In this document: positions 36,564 through 46,613 of the stretch, in pieces | How positions within the stretch are numbered: the stretch's first letter is position 1 | How the letters are laid out: each line of letters opens with the position of its first letter | Origin: Streptomyces albus subsp. albus | GTDB taxonomy: Bacteria; Actinomycetota; Actinomycetes; Streptomycetales; Streptomycetaceae | Assembly (NCBI RefSeq): GCF_000719865.1 | Contig: NZ_JOID01000005.1 | Span: 62,001-126,000 of the forward strand | DNA: 64,000 bases | Direction: 5' to 3' | Program-made: the position numbers and the translations under genes | Notes under the pieces: model-generated | Database searches by the model: none | The model's input: only the letters and a program-made list of their open reading frames with translations | What the model was told of the DNA's origin: nothing

Positions 36564-38549
36564 TCAGCCGCGTGGCTCGAAGGTCACCGGAAGTTTCGCC
36601 GGTTCGGCGCCGGTGGGGGGCACCTTGAGGCTTTTCAGCGCGAACTCCATGACCTGCTTGTACACGGGGCCGCAGGTCTGGCCGCCGAAGTAGCTCCCCT
36701 TCGCGGGGTCCGGGTCCTGGACCGCGCAGTAGACGGTGATCCTCGGTTTGTCCGCGGGTGCGAATCCGGCGAACGAGGCGGTGTAGCCGTTGTAGCGGCC
36801 GGTGTCCGGGTCCACCCGGTTGGAGGTGCCGGTCTTACCCGCGACGCGGTAGCCGGGGATCCGCGCCTTGGTGCCCGTCCCCTCCTCGCTGCCGACGACG
36901 GACTCCAGCATCCTGGCGAGCGTCTTGGCCGTCTTCTCGCTGATGACACGAGTGGTCTCGGGCTCGGGCGCCGGGGTGAAGCGGCCGTCGGGACCGGTGG
37001 TGCCGCGGACGAGCGTGGGCTCCACGCGCAGCCCGCCGTTGGCGATGGTCGAGTAGACGGACGCGGCCTGGACGGCGTTGATCGAGAGCCCTTGACCGAA
37101 GGGGATCGTGTACTGCTGCGAAGCGTTCCAGTCCTCCGGCTTCGCCAGGATGCCCGGGGTCTCGCCGGGGTAGCCGAGGCCGGTGGGCCGGCCGATGCCG
37201 AACTTCCGCAGATAGGAGTGAAGGACCTTGTTGGCCTCCTTCTGCGTCGCACCGAGCTGTTCGACCGCGAGGATCGTGCCGAGGTTGCTGGACTTGGCGA
37301 GCACGCCGTTGAGCGTCAGGTACCAGGTGGGGTGGTCGACGTCGTCGGCGAAGAGCCGGTCGGCCCGGTGCAGCCGGTTGGGCACCGTCACATGGGTCCC
37401 CGGAGTGGCGGCGCCCTCCTCCAGGACGGCGGCCATCGACATCACCTTGCTGGTGCTGCCGGGCTCGTAGGCGTCCTGGAGGGCCGGGTTGCCGAGGTTC
37501 GTGCCGGCGGCGGAGATGTCGTTCGGGTCGAACCCGGGGGCGTTGGCCAGGGCCAGGATCTCGCCGGTCCGGGCGTCCTGTACGACGACGTAGCCGCGTT
37601 CGGCCCCCGACTTCCGGACTCGGTCGGTGATGGCCCGCTGGGCGGCCCACTGCAGATCGCGGTCGATGGTCAGCCGGACGTCGGAGCCGGGCACGGCGGG
37701 CTGCTCCCGGGCGCTCTCCGTGGGCACCCGGCGGCCGCCGGAGTGGGCGTACGTGATCTTGCCGGGCTCGCCGGCCAGCTCCTTGTCGAGCTTGGCCTCC
37801 AGGCCCCCGCCGCCCGTGCCCTCGGCGTTGACGAAGCCCAGTATCCCGGCGGCCAGTTCCCGGTTCGGGTAGACCCGCTTGCTGTGCGGCTCCTGGTAGA
37901 TCCCGGCCAGCGGGTTCGGTTCGCCGCCGGAACCGGATTTCCCGGCGAAGCCGTCCTTGAGGTCCTTGATCTGCTGCCAGACCTGCGGTGACCGGCGGCG
38001 CGCCAGGACCGCGTAACGGGAATCGCCCGCGGAGAGCTTCTCCGCCAGCGTGTCCTCGTCCTCCCCGAGGATGGGCGCGAGCAGTTCGGCGGCCCGCTCG
38101 GGGGCGTCCCCGGTCTCGCTCTGCTCCGGGGTGAACAAATACGGGTCGCCGATGATGTCGTAGGCGTCGACGGTGGTGGCCAGCTCGCCGCCGGAGCGGT
38201 CGGTGATGGAGCCGCGCTCGGCCGCGATCTCATGGGTGATGTACCGGTTGACCTTGCTCTTGGCCGCGTAGGTGTCCGCCTCCACGGCCTGCACCTGGAG
38301 CAGGCGGACCACGAACGCCAGCATGACGAGGGCCAGCCCGAGGCCGACCAGCCGGAGGCGGGGCCGGGGATTGCCGAGCCGGATCGGCCGCTGCGCCGGG
38401 CGGCCGGGGCGCGGGCCGCGGCCGGGAGCGCCCGGGCCGCGGCTCCTGGTACCGCCGGACCGCGCGGCCCGGCCCGCCGGTGCCGGCCGGCGGCCGCGGG
38501 AGGCGGCGGGGCCGGGCACCCGCCGGCGCGGCTGCTGGGGATCACTCAT
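36564..38549 (-). CDS. ftsI: FtsI/PBP3, septal class B penicillin-binding protein
   Basis: 661 residues. A very basic Arg/Pro/Gly N-terminus (1-~65), one membrane helix (LRLVGLGLALVMLAFVVRLLQV), the dimerisation domain, and the transpeptidase domain with STSK (365-368, active Ser365), SSN and KTGTS motifs follow. FVVRLLQVQAVEADTYAAKS and ITHEIAAERGSITDRSG are typical class B elements. It crosslinks septal wall made by FtsW. In Streptomyces FtsI is dispensable for growth but needed for efficient sporulation septation (known of the genus). Confidence 0.97.
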   Translation of the reverse strand: MSDPQQPRRRVPGPAASRGRRPAPAGRAARSGGTRSRGPGAPGRGPRPGRPAQRPIRLGNPRPRLRLVGLGLALVMLAFVVRLLQVQAVEADTYAAKSKVNRYITHEIAAERGSITDRSGGELATTVDAYDIIGDPYLFTPEQSETGDAPERAAELLAPILGEDEDTLAEKLSAGDSRYAVLARRRSPQVWQQIKDLKDGFAGKSGSGGEPNPLAGIYQEPHSKRVYPNRELAAGILGFVNAEGTGGGGLEAKLDKELAGEPGKITYAHSGGRRVPTESAREQPAVPGSDVRLTIDRDLQWAAQRAITDRVRKSGAERGYVVVQDARTGEILALANAPGFDPNDISAAGTNLGNPALQDAYEPGSTSKVMSMAAVLEEGAATPGTHVTVPNRLHRADRLFADDVDHPTWYLTLNGVLAKSSNLGTILAVEQLGATQKEANKVLHSYLRKFGIGRPTGLGYPGETPGILAKPEDWNASQQYTIPFGQGLSINAVQAASVYSTIANGGLRVEPTLVRGTTGPDGRFTPAPEPETTRVISEKTAKTLARMLESVVGSEEGTGTKARIPGYRVAGKTGTSNRVDPDTGRYNGYTASFAGFAPADKPRITVYCAVQDPDPAKGSYFGGQTCGPVYKQVMEFALKSLKVPPTGAEPAKLPVTFEPRG

Positions 38550-38580
38550 GCGCTGGCCTTTCCGGTGCGGGGGCGGGCGG

Positions 38581-39066
38581 TCAGCCGCCGGAGCGGTGGG
38601 CGGGCGGCTCCGGGAGGGGCGCGTCCGCCGGCCCGGGGAGCTCGGTGAGCCCCGCGAGCCCGGAGGGACGTGCGCCGCCGGAGGGGCTCGGCGCCGGGGA
38701 CGGCGGGGCGGCGGCCTCGGACGGGACGCCGCGCACCGTGCCGTCCGGGTACAGGAACGCCGGGCTTCCGCCGGGGACCATGCCGAGCTCGCGGGCGCGC
38801 TCCGCCAGCGCGTCGGGCGCCGTGAAGGCGTCGACCTCCTCCTGCAGGGCCTGCTGCTGGTCCGTCAGCTCGGTGGTCTCCTTCCTCAGCTCGCTGAGCC
38901 GGAAGGAGCCCTGGTTGAGCGAGGCGTTGAGGAGGAGCAGGCTGATCAGCCCGCCGGCGAGCAGCAGCACCACCAGAAGGACGAACGGCGTACGGGCCGC
39001 CGTGCTCTGGCCGGCCGGCATCAGCCCCGCCAGCCGGGCGGCCCTGCCGCGGAGCGCCCTCTTCAC
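38581..39066 (-). CDS. ftsL: FtsL/DivIC-like septum formation protein
   Basis: 161 residues. A basic N-terminus, one membrane helix ([25 protein letters not shown], about 28-52), a short extracytoplasmic coiled coil ([27 protein letters not shown]) and [23 protein letters not shown], the usual FtsL end, are followed by a Pro/Ser/Gly-rich tail. It bridges FtsQ with FtsW/FtsI. The GTG at 39066 overlaps the rsmH stop (GTGA), indicating coupling. Confidence 0.92.
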   Translation of the reverse strand: MKRALRGRAARLAGLMPAGQSTAARTPFVLLVVLLLAGGLISLLLLNASLNQGSFRLSELRKETTELTDQQQALQEEVDAFTAPDALAERARELGMVPGGSPAFLYPDGTVRGVPSEAAAPPSPAPSPSGGARPSGLAGLTELPGPADAPLPEPPAHRSGG

Positions 39067-40019
39067 CGCCGGTCCTCCCTGATCCGCTGCGCGCCGCGCA
39101 GCCGGGCGGGCGCGGCGCGCTTGTTCTCCGCGAGCTCCTCCTCGCCGGGCAGCTCCGCGCCGCGGGTCAGGAGCTTCAGCCGCGGCTGGTACTGCTCGGG
39201 GACGACGGGCAGGCCGGGGGGCGCCGTATTGCCCGCTCCGGCGACGAACACCTGTTTGACCAGCCGGTCCTCCAGCGAGTGGTACGACAGGACGGCGATC
39301 CGGCCGCCGACGGCGAGCCGGGACACCGCGGCGGGGATCGCCCGTTCGAGGACGGACAGTTCGCCGTTGACCTCGATGCGCAGCGCCTGGAAGGTGCGCT
39401 TGGCCGGGTTCCCGCCGGTGCGCTTCGCCGCCTGCGGCAGGGCGTTCCGGATCAGCTCCACGAGCCGGGCACTGGTGGTGAAGGGCTCCTCGGCCCGGGC
39501 CCTGACGACGGCGTCCACGATCTTCCGGGCGAACTTCTCCTCGCCGTAGGTCCGCAGGATGCGGACCAGGTCGCCGGGCGGATAGGTGTTGAGGACCTCG
39601 GCCGCGCTCATACCGGTCGTCTGGTCCATCCGCATGTCGAGCGGCGCGTCCTGGGCGTAGGCGAACCCACGTTCGGCCTCGTCCAGCTGCATGGAGGAGA
39701 CGCCGAGGTCGAAGAGGATGCCCTGGACGCGCGGAACGCCGAGGCGGTCCAGCACCTCGGGCAGCTCGTCGTAGACCGCGTGCACCAGCGTGGCCCGGTC
39801 CGCGTGGGGGGCGAGCCGCTCACCGGCGAGCCGCAGCGCCACCGGGTCGCGGTCGAGGGCGACGAGCCGGACGCCCGGGAAGGCCTTCAGCAGGGCCTCG
39901 CTGTGTCCGCCGAGGCCGAGGGTGCAGTCGACGGCGACGGCGCCCGGCTCCGCCAGGGCCGGGGCCAACAGGTCCAGGCACCGCTGGAGCATCACCGGGA
40001 CATGTCGGGTCTCGCTCAT
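39063..40019 (-). CDS. rsmH: 16S rRNA (cytosine-1402 N4) methyltransferase RsmH/MraW
   Basis: 318 residues. [13 protein letters not shown], the SAM-binding [78 protein letters not shown] and [12 protein letters not shown] (here LSYHSLEDR) are conserved. It is the first gene of the dcw block; mraZ, which precedes it in many bacteria, is not present. I prefer ATG 40019 (AGAGGG upstream) over an in-frame GTG ten codons earlier. Confidence 0.96.
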   Translation of the reverse strand: MSETRHVPVMLQRCLDLLAPALAEPGAVAVDCTLGLGGHSEALLKAFPGVRLVALDRDPVALRLAGERLAPHADRATLVHAVYDELPEVLDRLGVPRVQGILFDLGVSSMQLDEAERGFAYAQDAPLDMRMDQTTGMSAAEVLNTYPPGDLVRILRTYGEEKFARKIVDAVVRARAEEPFTTSARLVELIRNALPQAAKRTGGNPAKRTFQALRIEVNGELSVLERAIPAAVSRLAVGGRIAVLSYHSLEDRLVKQVFVAGAGNTAPPGLPVVPEQYQPRLKLLTRGAELPGEEELAENKRAAPARLRGAQRIREDRR

Positions 40020-40199
40020 GCGCCCTCTCAGATCGGCGCCGCCGTACACACCGCCGGGTCCCCGCCCGCTCTGCGAACCGCTGGCACCGGGGAAGGAGCG
40101 TCAGCCGACCGGGGAGCGGGAGGAGGCCGAGCCGTACGTACAGGCCGCGCACGCGGGGATTTTCGGTCCGGGGGAGCTCCGCGCCTCCCACTTCGCGTC

Positions 40200-40227
40200 A
40201 CTTTAGTCCACTCCTCCCCGCGGTCAA
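40200..40227 (-). promoter_or_regulatory. Candidate HrdB-type promoter of the dcw operon
   Basis: On the minus strand TTGACC (40227-40222), a 16-base spacer and TAAAGT (40205-40200) match a housekeeping promoter. Transcription would begin near 40193, leaving a ~170-base leader before rsmH. It lies in a 358-base gene-free stretch (40020-40377) that also holds the carbonic anhydrase promoter on the other strand. Confidence 0.65.
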
Positions 40228-40365
40228 TCAACGGGCCTGCGCGCCGCGCGGACCGGCTCCCGGTCCTCCGGAGAGCGGTCCGCGGACGGTGTGGATCCGC
40301 TCACATCCCGCTTGTTGGGCGGCTTTGCCCCCCTCTCACAGCGGGCCACGGCCGGGCGCGCCGGA

Positions 40366-40371
40366 TAACGT
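40366..40371 (+). promoter_or_regulatory. -10 element (TAACGT) for a probably leaderless carbonic anhydrase mRNA
   Basis: TAACGT ends 6 bases before the ATG at 40378. There is no room for a separate ribosome binding site, so the transcript should start at or next to the start codon. Confidence 0.55.
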
Positions 40372-40377
40372 CGGAGT

Positions 40378-40920
40378 ATGTCGACATCTACTCCCGCACC
40401 CCGTCCCGCCACCGACAGCGTCATCGACCGGCTGGTGGCCGCCAACCGGAAGTACGCCGCCGGGTTCACCGACCCGGGCATGGATGCCCGACCCGTTCAG
40501 AAGGTCGCCGTGGTGGCGTGCATGGACGCCCGGCTGGACCTGCACGCCGCCCTCGGCCTGGAACTGGGCGACGCCCACACCATCCGCAACGCCGGCGGTG
40601 TGGTCACCGATGACACCATCCGTTCCCTGACCATCAGCCAGCGCGCCCTGGGCACCCGCAGCATCGCTCTGGTCCACCACACGAACTGCGGTCTGGAGAG
40701 CATCACCGAGGAGTTCCGGCACGACCTGGAGATGGAGGTCGGCCAGCGGCCGAACTGGGCGGTGGAGGCCTTCCGGGACGTCGACCAGGACGTCCGCCAG
40801 TCGATGCAGCGGGTCCGGACCTCGCCGTTCCTTCTGGCCACCGACGACGTCCGCGGCTTCGTCTTCGACGTGACCACCGGACTGCTGCGGGAGATCGACC
40901 CCGCCGGCCCGGAGTCCTGA
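40378..40920 (+). CDS. Beta-class carbonic anhydrase
   Basis: 180 residues. Zinc ligands C48, H101 and C104 are seen in CMDARLD (with D50/R52 as the catalytic dyad) and HHTNCG. NAGGVVTDDTIRSL is the conserved substrate-binding segment. It interconverts CO2 and bicarbonate in the cytosol. At 180 residues it is of the short, single-domain type common in actinobacteria. It is divergent from the dcw operon. Confidence 0.93.
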   Translation: MSTSTPAPRPATDSVIDRLVAANRKYAAGFTDPGMDARPVQKVAVVACMDARLDLHAALGLELGDAHTIRNAGGVVTDDTIRSLTISQRALGTRSIALVHHTNCGLESITEEFRHDLEMEVGQRPNWAVEAFRDVDQDVRQSMQRVRTSPFLLATDDVRGFVFDVTTGLLREIDPAGPES

Positions 40921-41176
40921 GCCCGGGCGGCCGCCCGGTACGCGGGGACACCCCGGGGCCACCCTGCCCGGACAGACAAGCCGGGACAGATGGCGACAAA
41001 TGGCCCCGGGTTGTCCACAGGCGTGTGACGCGAAGCGGCGGGGGCGGCAAGAATGCGCAGTGTGGCACCGTCGCCGGCGAACGCCGGACGCGGTGTGCGC
41101 GTATGACGCGCGTGTGATGTGTGGCCGGCCCGCCGTGGGGGTGCGCCGGCCCGGAGAACGGGCCGAGGAGGGCTGG

Positions 41177-42199
41177 GTGACGACCTATGACGATCGAGCG
41201 AGCCTCACTGATCTGACCACCACCGCGGAGCGTGTGCGCCGGTCGGTGGAGAACGTGATCGAGGGCAAGCCGGAGGTCGTACGGCTCTCGCTGACCGTGC
41301 TGCTCGCCGAGGGCCATCTGCTCATCGAGGACGTACCGGGGGTCGGCAAGACCATGCTGGCGAAGGCGCTGGCACGGTCGATCGACTGCTCGGTGCGCCG
41401 CATCCAGTTCACCCCCGACCTGCTCCCCTCGGACATCACCGGGGTGAGCGTCTTCGACCAGCAGCGGCGGGACTTCGAGTTCAAGCCCGGTGCGATCTTC
41501 GCCCAGATCGTGATCGGTGACGAGATCAACCGCGCCTCGCCGAAGACCCAGTCGGCGCTGCTGGAGTCAATGGAGGAGCGGCAGGTCACCGCGGACGGGC
41601 AGACGTACGAGCTGCCCAGCCCCTTCATGGTGGTGGCCACCCAGAACCCGGTCGAGATGGAGGGCACCTACCCGCTGCCGGAGGCACAGCGGGACCGCTT
41701 CATGGCCCGGGTGTCCATCGGCTACCCGAGCGCCGAGGCCGAGCTGGAGATGCTGGACGTGCACGGCGGCGTCTCACCGCTCGACGACCTGCAGCCGGTG
41801 GCGCACGCCCACGACATCGTGAAGCTGATCGAAGCGGTCCGCACGGTGCACGTCGCGGACTCCGTCCGGCGCTACACCGTCGATCTGGTGGCGGCCACCC
41901 GCAGCCACCCCGAGCTGCGGCTGGGCGCCTCGCCGCGGGCGACGCTCCATCTGCTGCGGGCGGCGAAGGCGTCGGCGGCCCTCCACGGCCGGGACTACGC
42001 GCTGCCGGACGACGTGCAGGCCCTGGCCGTCCCGGTGCTCGCGCACCGGCTGCTGCCCACCGCCCAGGCCCAGCTGGGGCGGCGCACGTCCGAGCAGGTC
42101 GTCGCCGACATCCTCCGGCAGACCCCGGTGCCCGACCCCTCCGCGCCGCAGTGGGGCCGGACGCCGCAGGGCCGGCCGCCGGGCCTCCGGGGGCTGTGA
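41177..42199 (+). CDS. MoxR-family AAA+ ATPase
   Basis: 340 residues. Walker A is EDVPGVGKTMLAKALA and Walker B VIGDEINRASPKTQSALLESMEERQVT; the sensor region is MVVATQNPVEMEGTYPLPEAQRDRF. MoxR proteins act as chaperones that load metals or activate partner complexes. The GTG start is chosen because AGGAGG is 6 bases upstream; the longer upstream frame is Arg-rich and unlikely. The stop overlaps the next gene's ATG (TGATG), forming a three-gene operon with DUF58 and transglutaminase proteins. Confidence 0.96.
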   Translation: MTTYDDRASLTDLTTTAERVRRSVENVIEGKPEVVRLSLTVLLAEGHLLIEDVPGVGKTMLAKALARSIDCSVRRIQFTPDLLPSDITGVSVFDQQRRDFEFKPGAIFAQIVIGDEINRASPKTQSALLESMEERQVTADGQTYELPSPFMVVATQNPVEMEGTYPLPEAQRDRFMARVSIGYPSAEAELEMLDVHGGVSPLDDLQPVAHAHDIVKLIEAVRTVHVADSVRRYTVDLVAATRSHPELRLGASPRATLHLLRAAKASAALHGRDYALPDDVQALAVPVLAHRLLPTAQAQLGRRTSEQVVADILRQTPVPDPSAPQWGRTPQGRPPGLRGL

Positions 42200-43557
42200 T
42201 GTCCGCCGCGCCGGGCCGGGCCTCGGCGCCCGCGGAGGACGGGGCGGACGGGGAGCACCGGGGCACGCTGCGGAGCGCGCTGGCCGGGCTCACCACCCGG
42301 GGCCGGTCCTTCCTGGCCGCCGGTTTCGCCGCGGCCGCGTGCGCGTACGTCCTCGGCCAGGACGACCTGCTGCGGGTCGGGCTGCTCCTGTCCGTCCTGC
42401 CGCTGGTGTGCGTCGCGGTGCTGTACCGCACGCGCTACCAGGTGGCGGGCAGCCGGCGGCTGGCCCCCGCGCGGGTTCCTGCCGGCTCGGAGGCGCGGGT
42501 GCGTCTGCGGGTCGACAACGTCTCCCGGCTGCCCACGGGGCTGCTGATGCTGCAGGACGGCGTGCCGTACGTCCTCGGGCCGCGCCCCCGGTTCGTCCTG
42601 GACCGGGTGGAGCCGGGCGGACGGCGTGAGGTGTCGTACCGGGTGCGTTCGGATCTGCGCGGCCGCTATCCCCTCGGGCCGCTCCAGCTGCGGCTGACCG
42701 ATCCCTTCGGGATGTGCGAGCTGACCCGCGCGTTCAGCGCGCGGGACACCCTGACCGTGGTGCCGCGCACGGACCCGCTGCCGCCGGTACGGCTCTCCGG
42801 GGACACTCCCGGTTACGGCGAGGGGCGGCACCGTTCGCTCGCGCTGGCCGGCGAGGACGACGTCATCCCCCGCGGCTACCGGCACGGGGACGATCTGCGC
42901 CGGGTGCACTGGCGTTCCACCGCGCGCTACGGCGAGCTGATGGTGCGCCGGGAGGAGCAGCCGCAGCAGCCGCGCTGCACGGTGCTCCTCGACACCCGCC
43001 GTGTCGCCCACCGGGGCGCGGGGCCCGACTCCGGGTTCGAATGGGCCGTGTCCGCGGCGGCCTCCATCTCGGCACACATGCTGGAACGGGGCTTCTCGGT
43101 ACGGTTGTTGACCGACACCGGTGACACGGTGCCCGGTACCGACGGCGGCGCGGGATCACCGGGCGACTTCGCGGACACGGCCGGGCTGATCCTGGACACC
43201 CTCGCGGTGGTGGACCACTCCGACGAACCGGGGCTCTCCGCCGCCTACGAGGTGCTGCGCGGCGGTCACGAGGGGCTGCTGGTGGCGCTGCTCGGCGCGC
43301 TGGACGAGGAGCAGACGGCGGTGGTGGCGCGGCTGCGGCACCGGACCGGCCGCGCCGTCGCGTTCGTCCTGGACGCCGGCGCCTGGGCGCGGGAGCCGGA
43401 CGCGGACCCCGGCGGCTTCGCCGGCCGGCTGCGGCTGCTGCGCGAGGCCGGCTGGTCCGTGGTCCCGGTCGCCCCGGGCGCGTCGCTGCCCGACCTCTGG
43501 CGGATGGCCGAACGGCCGCGGGCGGGGGCGCCCGCGGGCGGCCGGGCGGAGGGTTGA
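42199..43557 (+). CDS. DUF58 membrane protein (MoxR-associated, VWA-like)
   Basis: 452 residues. Two hydrophobic helices near the N-terminus (FLAAGFAAAACAYVLGQ; LLRVGLLLSVLPLVCVAVLY) precede the DUF58 region (RSDLRGRYPLGPLQLRLTDPFGMCE, then PRGYRHGDDLRRVHWRSTARYGELMVRREEQP) and a VWA-like end. DUF58 proteins are near-constant partners of MoxR ATPases and often of transglutaminases, suggesting an envelope assembly or maturation complex. ATG 42199 overlaps the moxR stop; an in-frame GTG one codon earlier is the alternative. Confidence 0.93.
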   Translation: MSAAPGRASAPAEDGADGEHRGTLRSALAGLTTRGRSFLAAGFAAAACAYVLGQDDLLRVGLLLSVLPLVCVAVLYRTRYQVAGSRRLAPARVPAGSEARVRLRVDNVSRLPTGLLMLQDGVPYVLGPRPRFVLDRVEPGGRREVSYRVRSDLRGRYPLGPLQLRLTDPFGMCELTRAFSARDTLTVVPRTDPLPPVRLSGDTPGYGEGRHRSLALAGEDDVIPRGYRHGDDLRRVHWRSTARYGELMVRREEQPQQPRCTVLLDTRRVAHRGAGPDSGFEWAVSAAASISAHMLERGFSVRLLTDTGDTVPGTDGGAGSPGDFADTAGLILDTLAVVDHSDEPGLSAAYEVLRGGHEGLLVALLGALDEEQTAVVARLRHRTGRAVAFVLDAGAWAREPDADPGGFAGRLRLLREAGWSVVPVAPGASLPDLWRMAERPRAGAPAGGRAEG

Positions 43558-43584
43558 CATGACGCGGCGGACCGAGGAGGGGCG

Positions 43585-46005
43585 ATGAGCGGACGCGGAC
43601 GGCTGGCGGTGAGCGCGGCGCTGGCCACCCTGCTGGCGGCCTGCTCCCTGCTGCCGCTGGTGAAGGAGGCCGGGTGGCTGCTGCAAGCGGCCTTCCTGCT
43701 GGCGGCCGTGTCCGGGGCGGGTGCGCTGGCGCGCCGGGCGCCGCTGCCGCGCCCGCTCACCGTACTCGCCCAGCTGGTGGCGGCCCTCGCCCTGCTGACC
43801 TGGTCCTTCGCGCGAGGGCAGGCCGTGGCCGGACTGCTGCCGGGCCCGGACGCCTTCCGCGAGTTCGCCATGCTGCTGTCGGAGGGCGGGCAGGACGTCG
43901 GCGAGTACTCCATACCGGCGCCCGTGACGCCCGGTATCCGGCTGATGCTGGTCGGCGGCGTGCTGGCGATCGGCCTGCTGGTGGACGTGCTCGCGGTGAC
44001 GTACCGGACGGCGGCCCCCGCCGGCCTGCCGCTGCTGGCCCTGTACTCCGTGGCGGCCGGGCTGGACCAGGGCGGCTCGCGCTGGCTGTGGTTCCTGCTC
44101 GCGGCGGTCGGCTATCTGCTGCTCCTGCTGGCCGAGGGCCGGGACCGGCTCTCCCAGTGGGGACGGGTCTTCAGTGGCGCGCCGCCCGCGCCCAGCAGGC
44201 TGGGTGCCGGGCTGGAGTCCGGCGGCGGCCGGGCCGCCGCCCCGCTCCGCACCGGCCGCCGGATCGGCGCGGTGACCCTGGGCATCGCGATGCTGCTGCC
44301 CGCCGTCATGCCGTCGCTGGGCGACGGGCTGCTCGACGCGCAGCGGGGCACCGCGGGCTCGGGCCCCGGCGCGGGCACGATCACCACCGTCAATCCGCTG
44401 GTGTCCCTGCAGAACAGCCTCAACCAGCCGGAGAACCGGGAGGTGCTCTCCTACCGGACCAACGCGGAGAACACCCGCGACCTCTATCTGCGGATCGTCG
44501 CCCTGGACCAGTTCGACGGTGCCTCCTGGAAATCCTCGGAACGGCCGATACGCCCGGTGCCCGACGAACTGCCGCCGCCGGCCGGACTGAGCCCGGAGAT
44601 CGCCACGACCAGGGTCGACACCTCCGTCTCGGCATCCGACTCCTACCGGCAGAGCTGGCTTCCGATGCCGTATCCGGCCACCCGGGTGAAGATCGGCGGG
44701 CGCTGGAGCTTCGAGCCGGAGGGCCGCACCCTGGTCGGCAACCGCCGGCAGACCACCCGCGGGGCGGAATACCAGGTGTCGAGCCTGCTGGTGCGGCCGA
44801 CCGCGGCGCAGCTCGCGGCAGCGGGCCCGCCGCCCGCGGATCTGCTGCGCGAATACACCGAGGTGCCGGACTCGCTGCCCCCGGTGGTGGCCCGCACGGC
44901 CCGTGACGTGACCCGGGGCGCCGGCACCGCGTACGAGAAGGCGGTGCGGCTGCAGGACTGGTTCGCCTCCGAGGGCGGCTTCGTCTACGACACCCAGGTG
45001 GAGGCCGGGAGCGGCAGCCAGGCCATCGCCAACTTCCTGGACCAGAAGGAGGGCTTCTGCGTCCACTTCTCGTTCTCCATGGCCGCCATGGCGCGGACCC
45101 TGGACATCCCGGCGCGGGTGGCGGTCGGCTTCACCCCCGGCACGGCGAGTGCGAACGGCGCCATGTCCGTCGGCCTCCGCGACGCGCACGCCTGGCCCGA
45201 GCTGTACTTCGAGAACATCGGCTGGGTCCGCTTCGAGCCGACGCCCTCCCGGGGGACGGTGCCCGACTACACCGTGCCGGACGCCCCGGAGAGCGGCACC
45301 ACGGATCCGGAGGAGCCGGAGGCCGTCGAGTCCTCGGAGCCGTCGGCCGCTCCCTCCGACCGGGACGACTGCCCGGCGGACCAGCGTTTCCTCGGGGAGT
45401 GCGAGACGCCCCCGGCCGATGCCGGCGGTGGAGCCGGCGGTGGCGGGCTGCCGCTGCGCACGATCCTGCTCTCCGCCGGGGCCGCCGTTCTGCTGCTGGG
45501 ACTGCCGCTGCTGCCCCTGCTGTGGCGGACCCGGGTGCGCGGACGCCGGCTCGCCGTGGCGGGGAAGGAGCCGCAGGACCCGGCCGAGGGGGTCCTCGCC
45601 GCCTGGCGGGAACTGATCGACTCGGCCTGGGACCACGGCTTCCCGCCCGACGACTCGCAGACTCCGCGCCGGGCCGCCGAGCGGATCGTGGCGGCCGGCG
45701 GGCTGGAGGAGCCCGCGGCCGCATCGGTGCGCCGGGTGGCCGGGGCCGTCGAGCAGGTGCTGTACGCGCCGGTGCCGCGTCCGGTGCCCGGAATCGCCGA
45801 GGACGTACGGCGGGTGCGGGCGGCCCTGCACGCCTCGGCCGGGCGGGGCGCGCGGCTGCGGGCCCGGTTCGCACCGCGCTCGGCGGTGCGGGTGGTGTGG
45901 GCCTGTTCGCGCGGGTGGTCGGCGCTGGCCGAGCGGTGGAACATCGCCTGGCGCACGGCCGCGCTGCGGGTCGCCCGGCGCGTTCCCACCCGGCAGCGGG
46001 GCTGA
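43585..46005 (+). CDS. Membrane-bound transglutaminase-like protein (TgpA/DUF3488 family)
   Basis: 806 residues. Five to six N-terminal membrane helices and a large extracytoplasmic domain hold a transglutaminase core: Cys492 in EGFCVHFSFSMAAMARTLDIPARVAVGFTPG, His535 in DAHAWPELYF, and FEPTP where the third residue of the Cys-His-Asp triad would be (Glu instead of Asp). A further helix (LRTILLSAGAAVLLLGLPLLPLLW) and a cytosolic DUF4129-like tail follow. Substrate unknown; it probably acts with MoxR and DUF58 at the cell surface. It is the last gene of the operon, followed by a terminator. Confidence 0.93.
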   Translation: MSGRGRLAVSAALATLLAACSLLPLVKEAGWLLQAAFLLAAVSGAGALARRAPLPRPLTVLAQLVAALALLTWSFARGQAVAGLLPGPDAFREFAMLLSEGGQDVGEYSIPAPVTPGIRLMLVGGVLAIGLLVDVLAVTYRTAAPAGLPLLALYSVAAGLDQGGSRWLWFLLAAVGYLLLLLAEGRDRLSQWGRVFSGAPPAPSRLGAGLESGGGRAAAPLRTGRRIGAVTLGIAMLLPAVMPSLGDGLLDAQRGTAGSGPGAGTITTVNPLVSLQNSLNQPENREVLSYRTNAENTRDLYLRIVALDQFDGASWKSSERPIRPVPDELPPPAGLSPEIATTRVDTSVSASDSYRQSWLPMPYPATRVKIGGRWSFEPEGRTLVGNRRQTTRGAEYQVSSLLVRPTAAQLAAAGPPPADLLREYTEVPDSLPPVVARTARDVTRGAGTAYEKAVRLQDWFASEGGFVYDTQVEAGSGSQAIANFLDQKEGFCVHFSFSMAAMARTLDIPARVAVGFTPGTASANGAMSVGLRDAHAWPELYFENIGWVRFEPTPSRGTVPDYTVPDAPESGTTDPEEPEAVESSEPSAAPSDRDDCPADQRFLGECETPPADAGGGAGGGGLPLRTILLSAGAAVLLLGLPLLPLLWRTRVRGRRLAVAGKEPQDPAEGVLAAWRELIDSAWDHGFPPDDSQTPRRAAERIVAAGGLEEPAAASVRRVAGAVEQVLYAPVPRPVPGIAEDVRRVRAALHASAGRGARLRARFAPRSAVRVVWACSRGWSALAERWNIAWRTAALRVARRVPTRQRG

Positions 46006-46076
46006 GGCCGGGCCCGCCGGGAAACGGGGAGGCCACGGGGGAGGCCGGGGCCGAACAGTCCGCTCGCGGGCACGAC

Positions 46077-46110
46077 TTGAGGGGTGACCTCTCGCGAGGT
46101 CACCCCTCAA
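46077..46110. terminator. Bidirectional terminator between convergent genes
   Basis: A 15-bp perfect stem (46077-46091 with 46096-46110, arms of TTGAGGGGTGACCTC type) and a TCGC loop, 72 bases after the transglutaminase stop and 55 before the DUF3040 stop. Confidence 0.9.
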
Positions 46111-46164
46111 GGTGTGAGTCCGTGTGCCGGGCTCCGTCCGGCTCAGCCGCCTCCCGGCGGAGGA

Positions 46165-46563
46165 TCAGTGTCCCGGCTCGTCGCGGCGGCGCTGCCAGCG
46201 CTCCTCGATGCGGTTCATCATGGAGCGGCGCTGCCTGCCCTGTCTGCGGCCTGCCGGGGCGCCGGCGTCGCTCGGCTGCGGCTCACCCGGCTGGGGCGCC
46301 TTGCGCCAGCTGGTGACGGCGAGCGCGGCGCACCCGAGCATGACGAGGAACCCCACCACGCTGATCCAGATCTGCTGGGCAACCATGCCCGCCATGAGAA
46401 GCGCGATACCCACCAGAAAACCCGCGACCGCCTGGTACACCCGGCGACGGGTGTACGTGCGCAGCCCGCTTCCCTCAAGCGCTGTCGCGAACTTGGGATC
46501 TTCGGCGTACAGCGCTCGCTCCATCTGCTCGAGCATGCGCTGCTCGTGCTCCGAGAGCGGCAC
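46165..46563 (-). CDS. DUF3040 small membrane protein
   Basis: 132 residues. The DUF3040 N-terminal signature MPLSEHEQRMLEQMERALYAEDPKFA is followed by two membrane helices (VYQAVAGFLVGIALLMAGMVAQQIWISVVGFLVMLGCAALAV) and a basic Arg/Gln-rich C-terminus. It is found near division genes across actinobacteria; its Streptomyces homologue next to dcw has been reported as a growth/division-related membrane protein, but the mechanism is unknown. The GTG at 46563 has AGGAGG 6 bases upstream. Confidence 0.93.
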   Translation of the reverse strand: MPLSEHEQRMLEQMERALYAEDPKFATALEGSGLRTYTRRRVYQAVAGFLVGIALLMAGMVAQQIWISVVGFLVMLGCAALAVTSWRKAPQPGEPQPSDAGAPAGRRQGRQRRSMMNRIEERWQRRRDEPGH

Positions 46564-46613
46564 GGAGTCCTCCTACTCGTCGGTCGCGGGAGCGACCGGG
46601 TGCGACGCTTTCA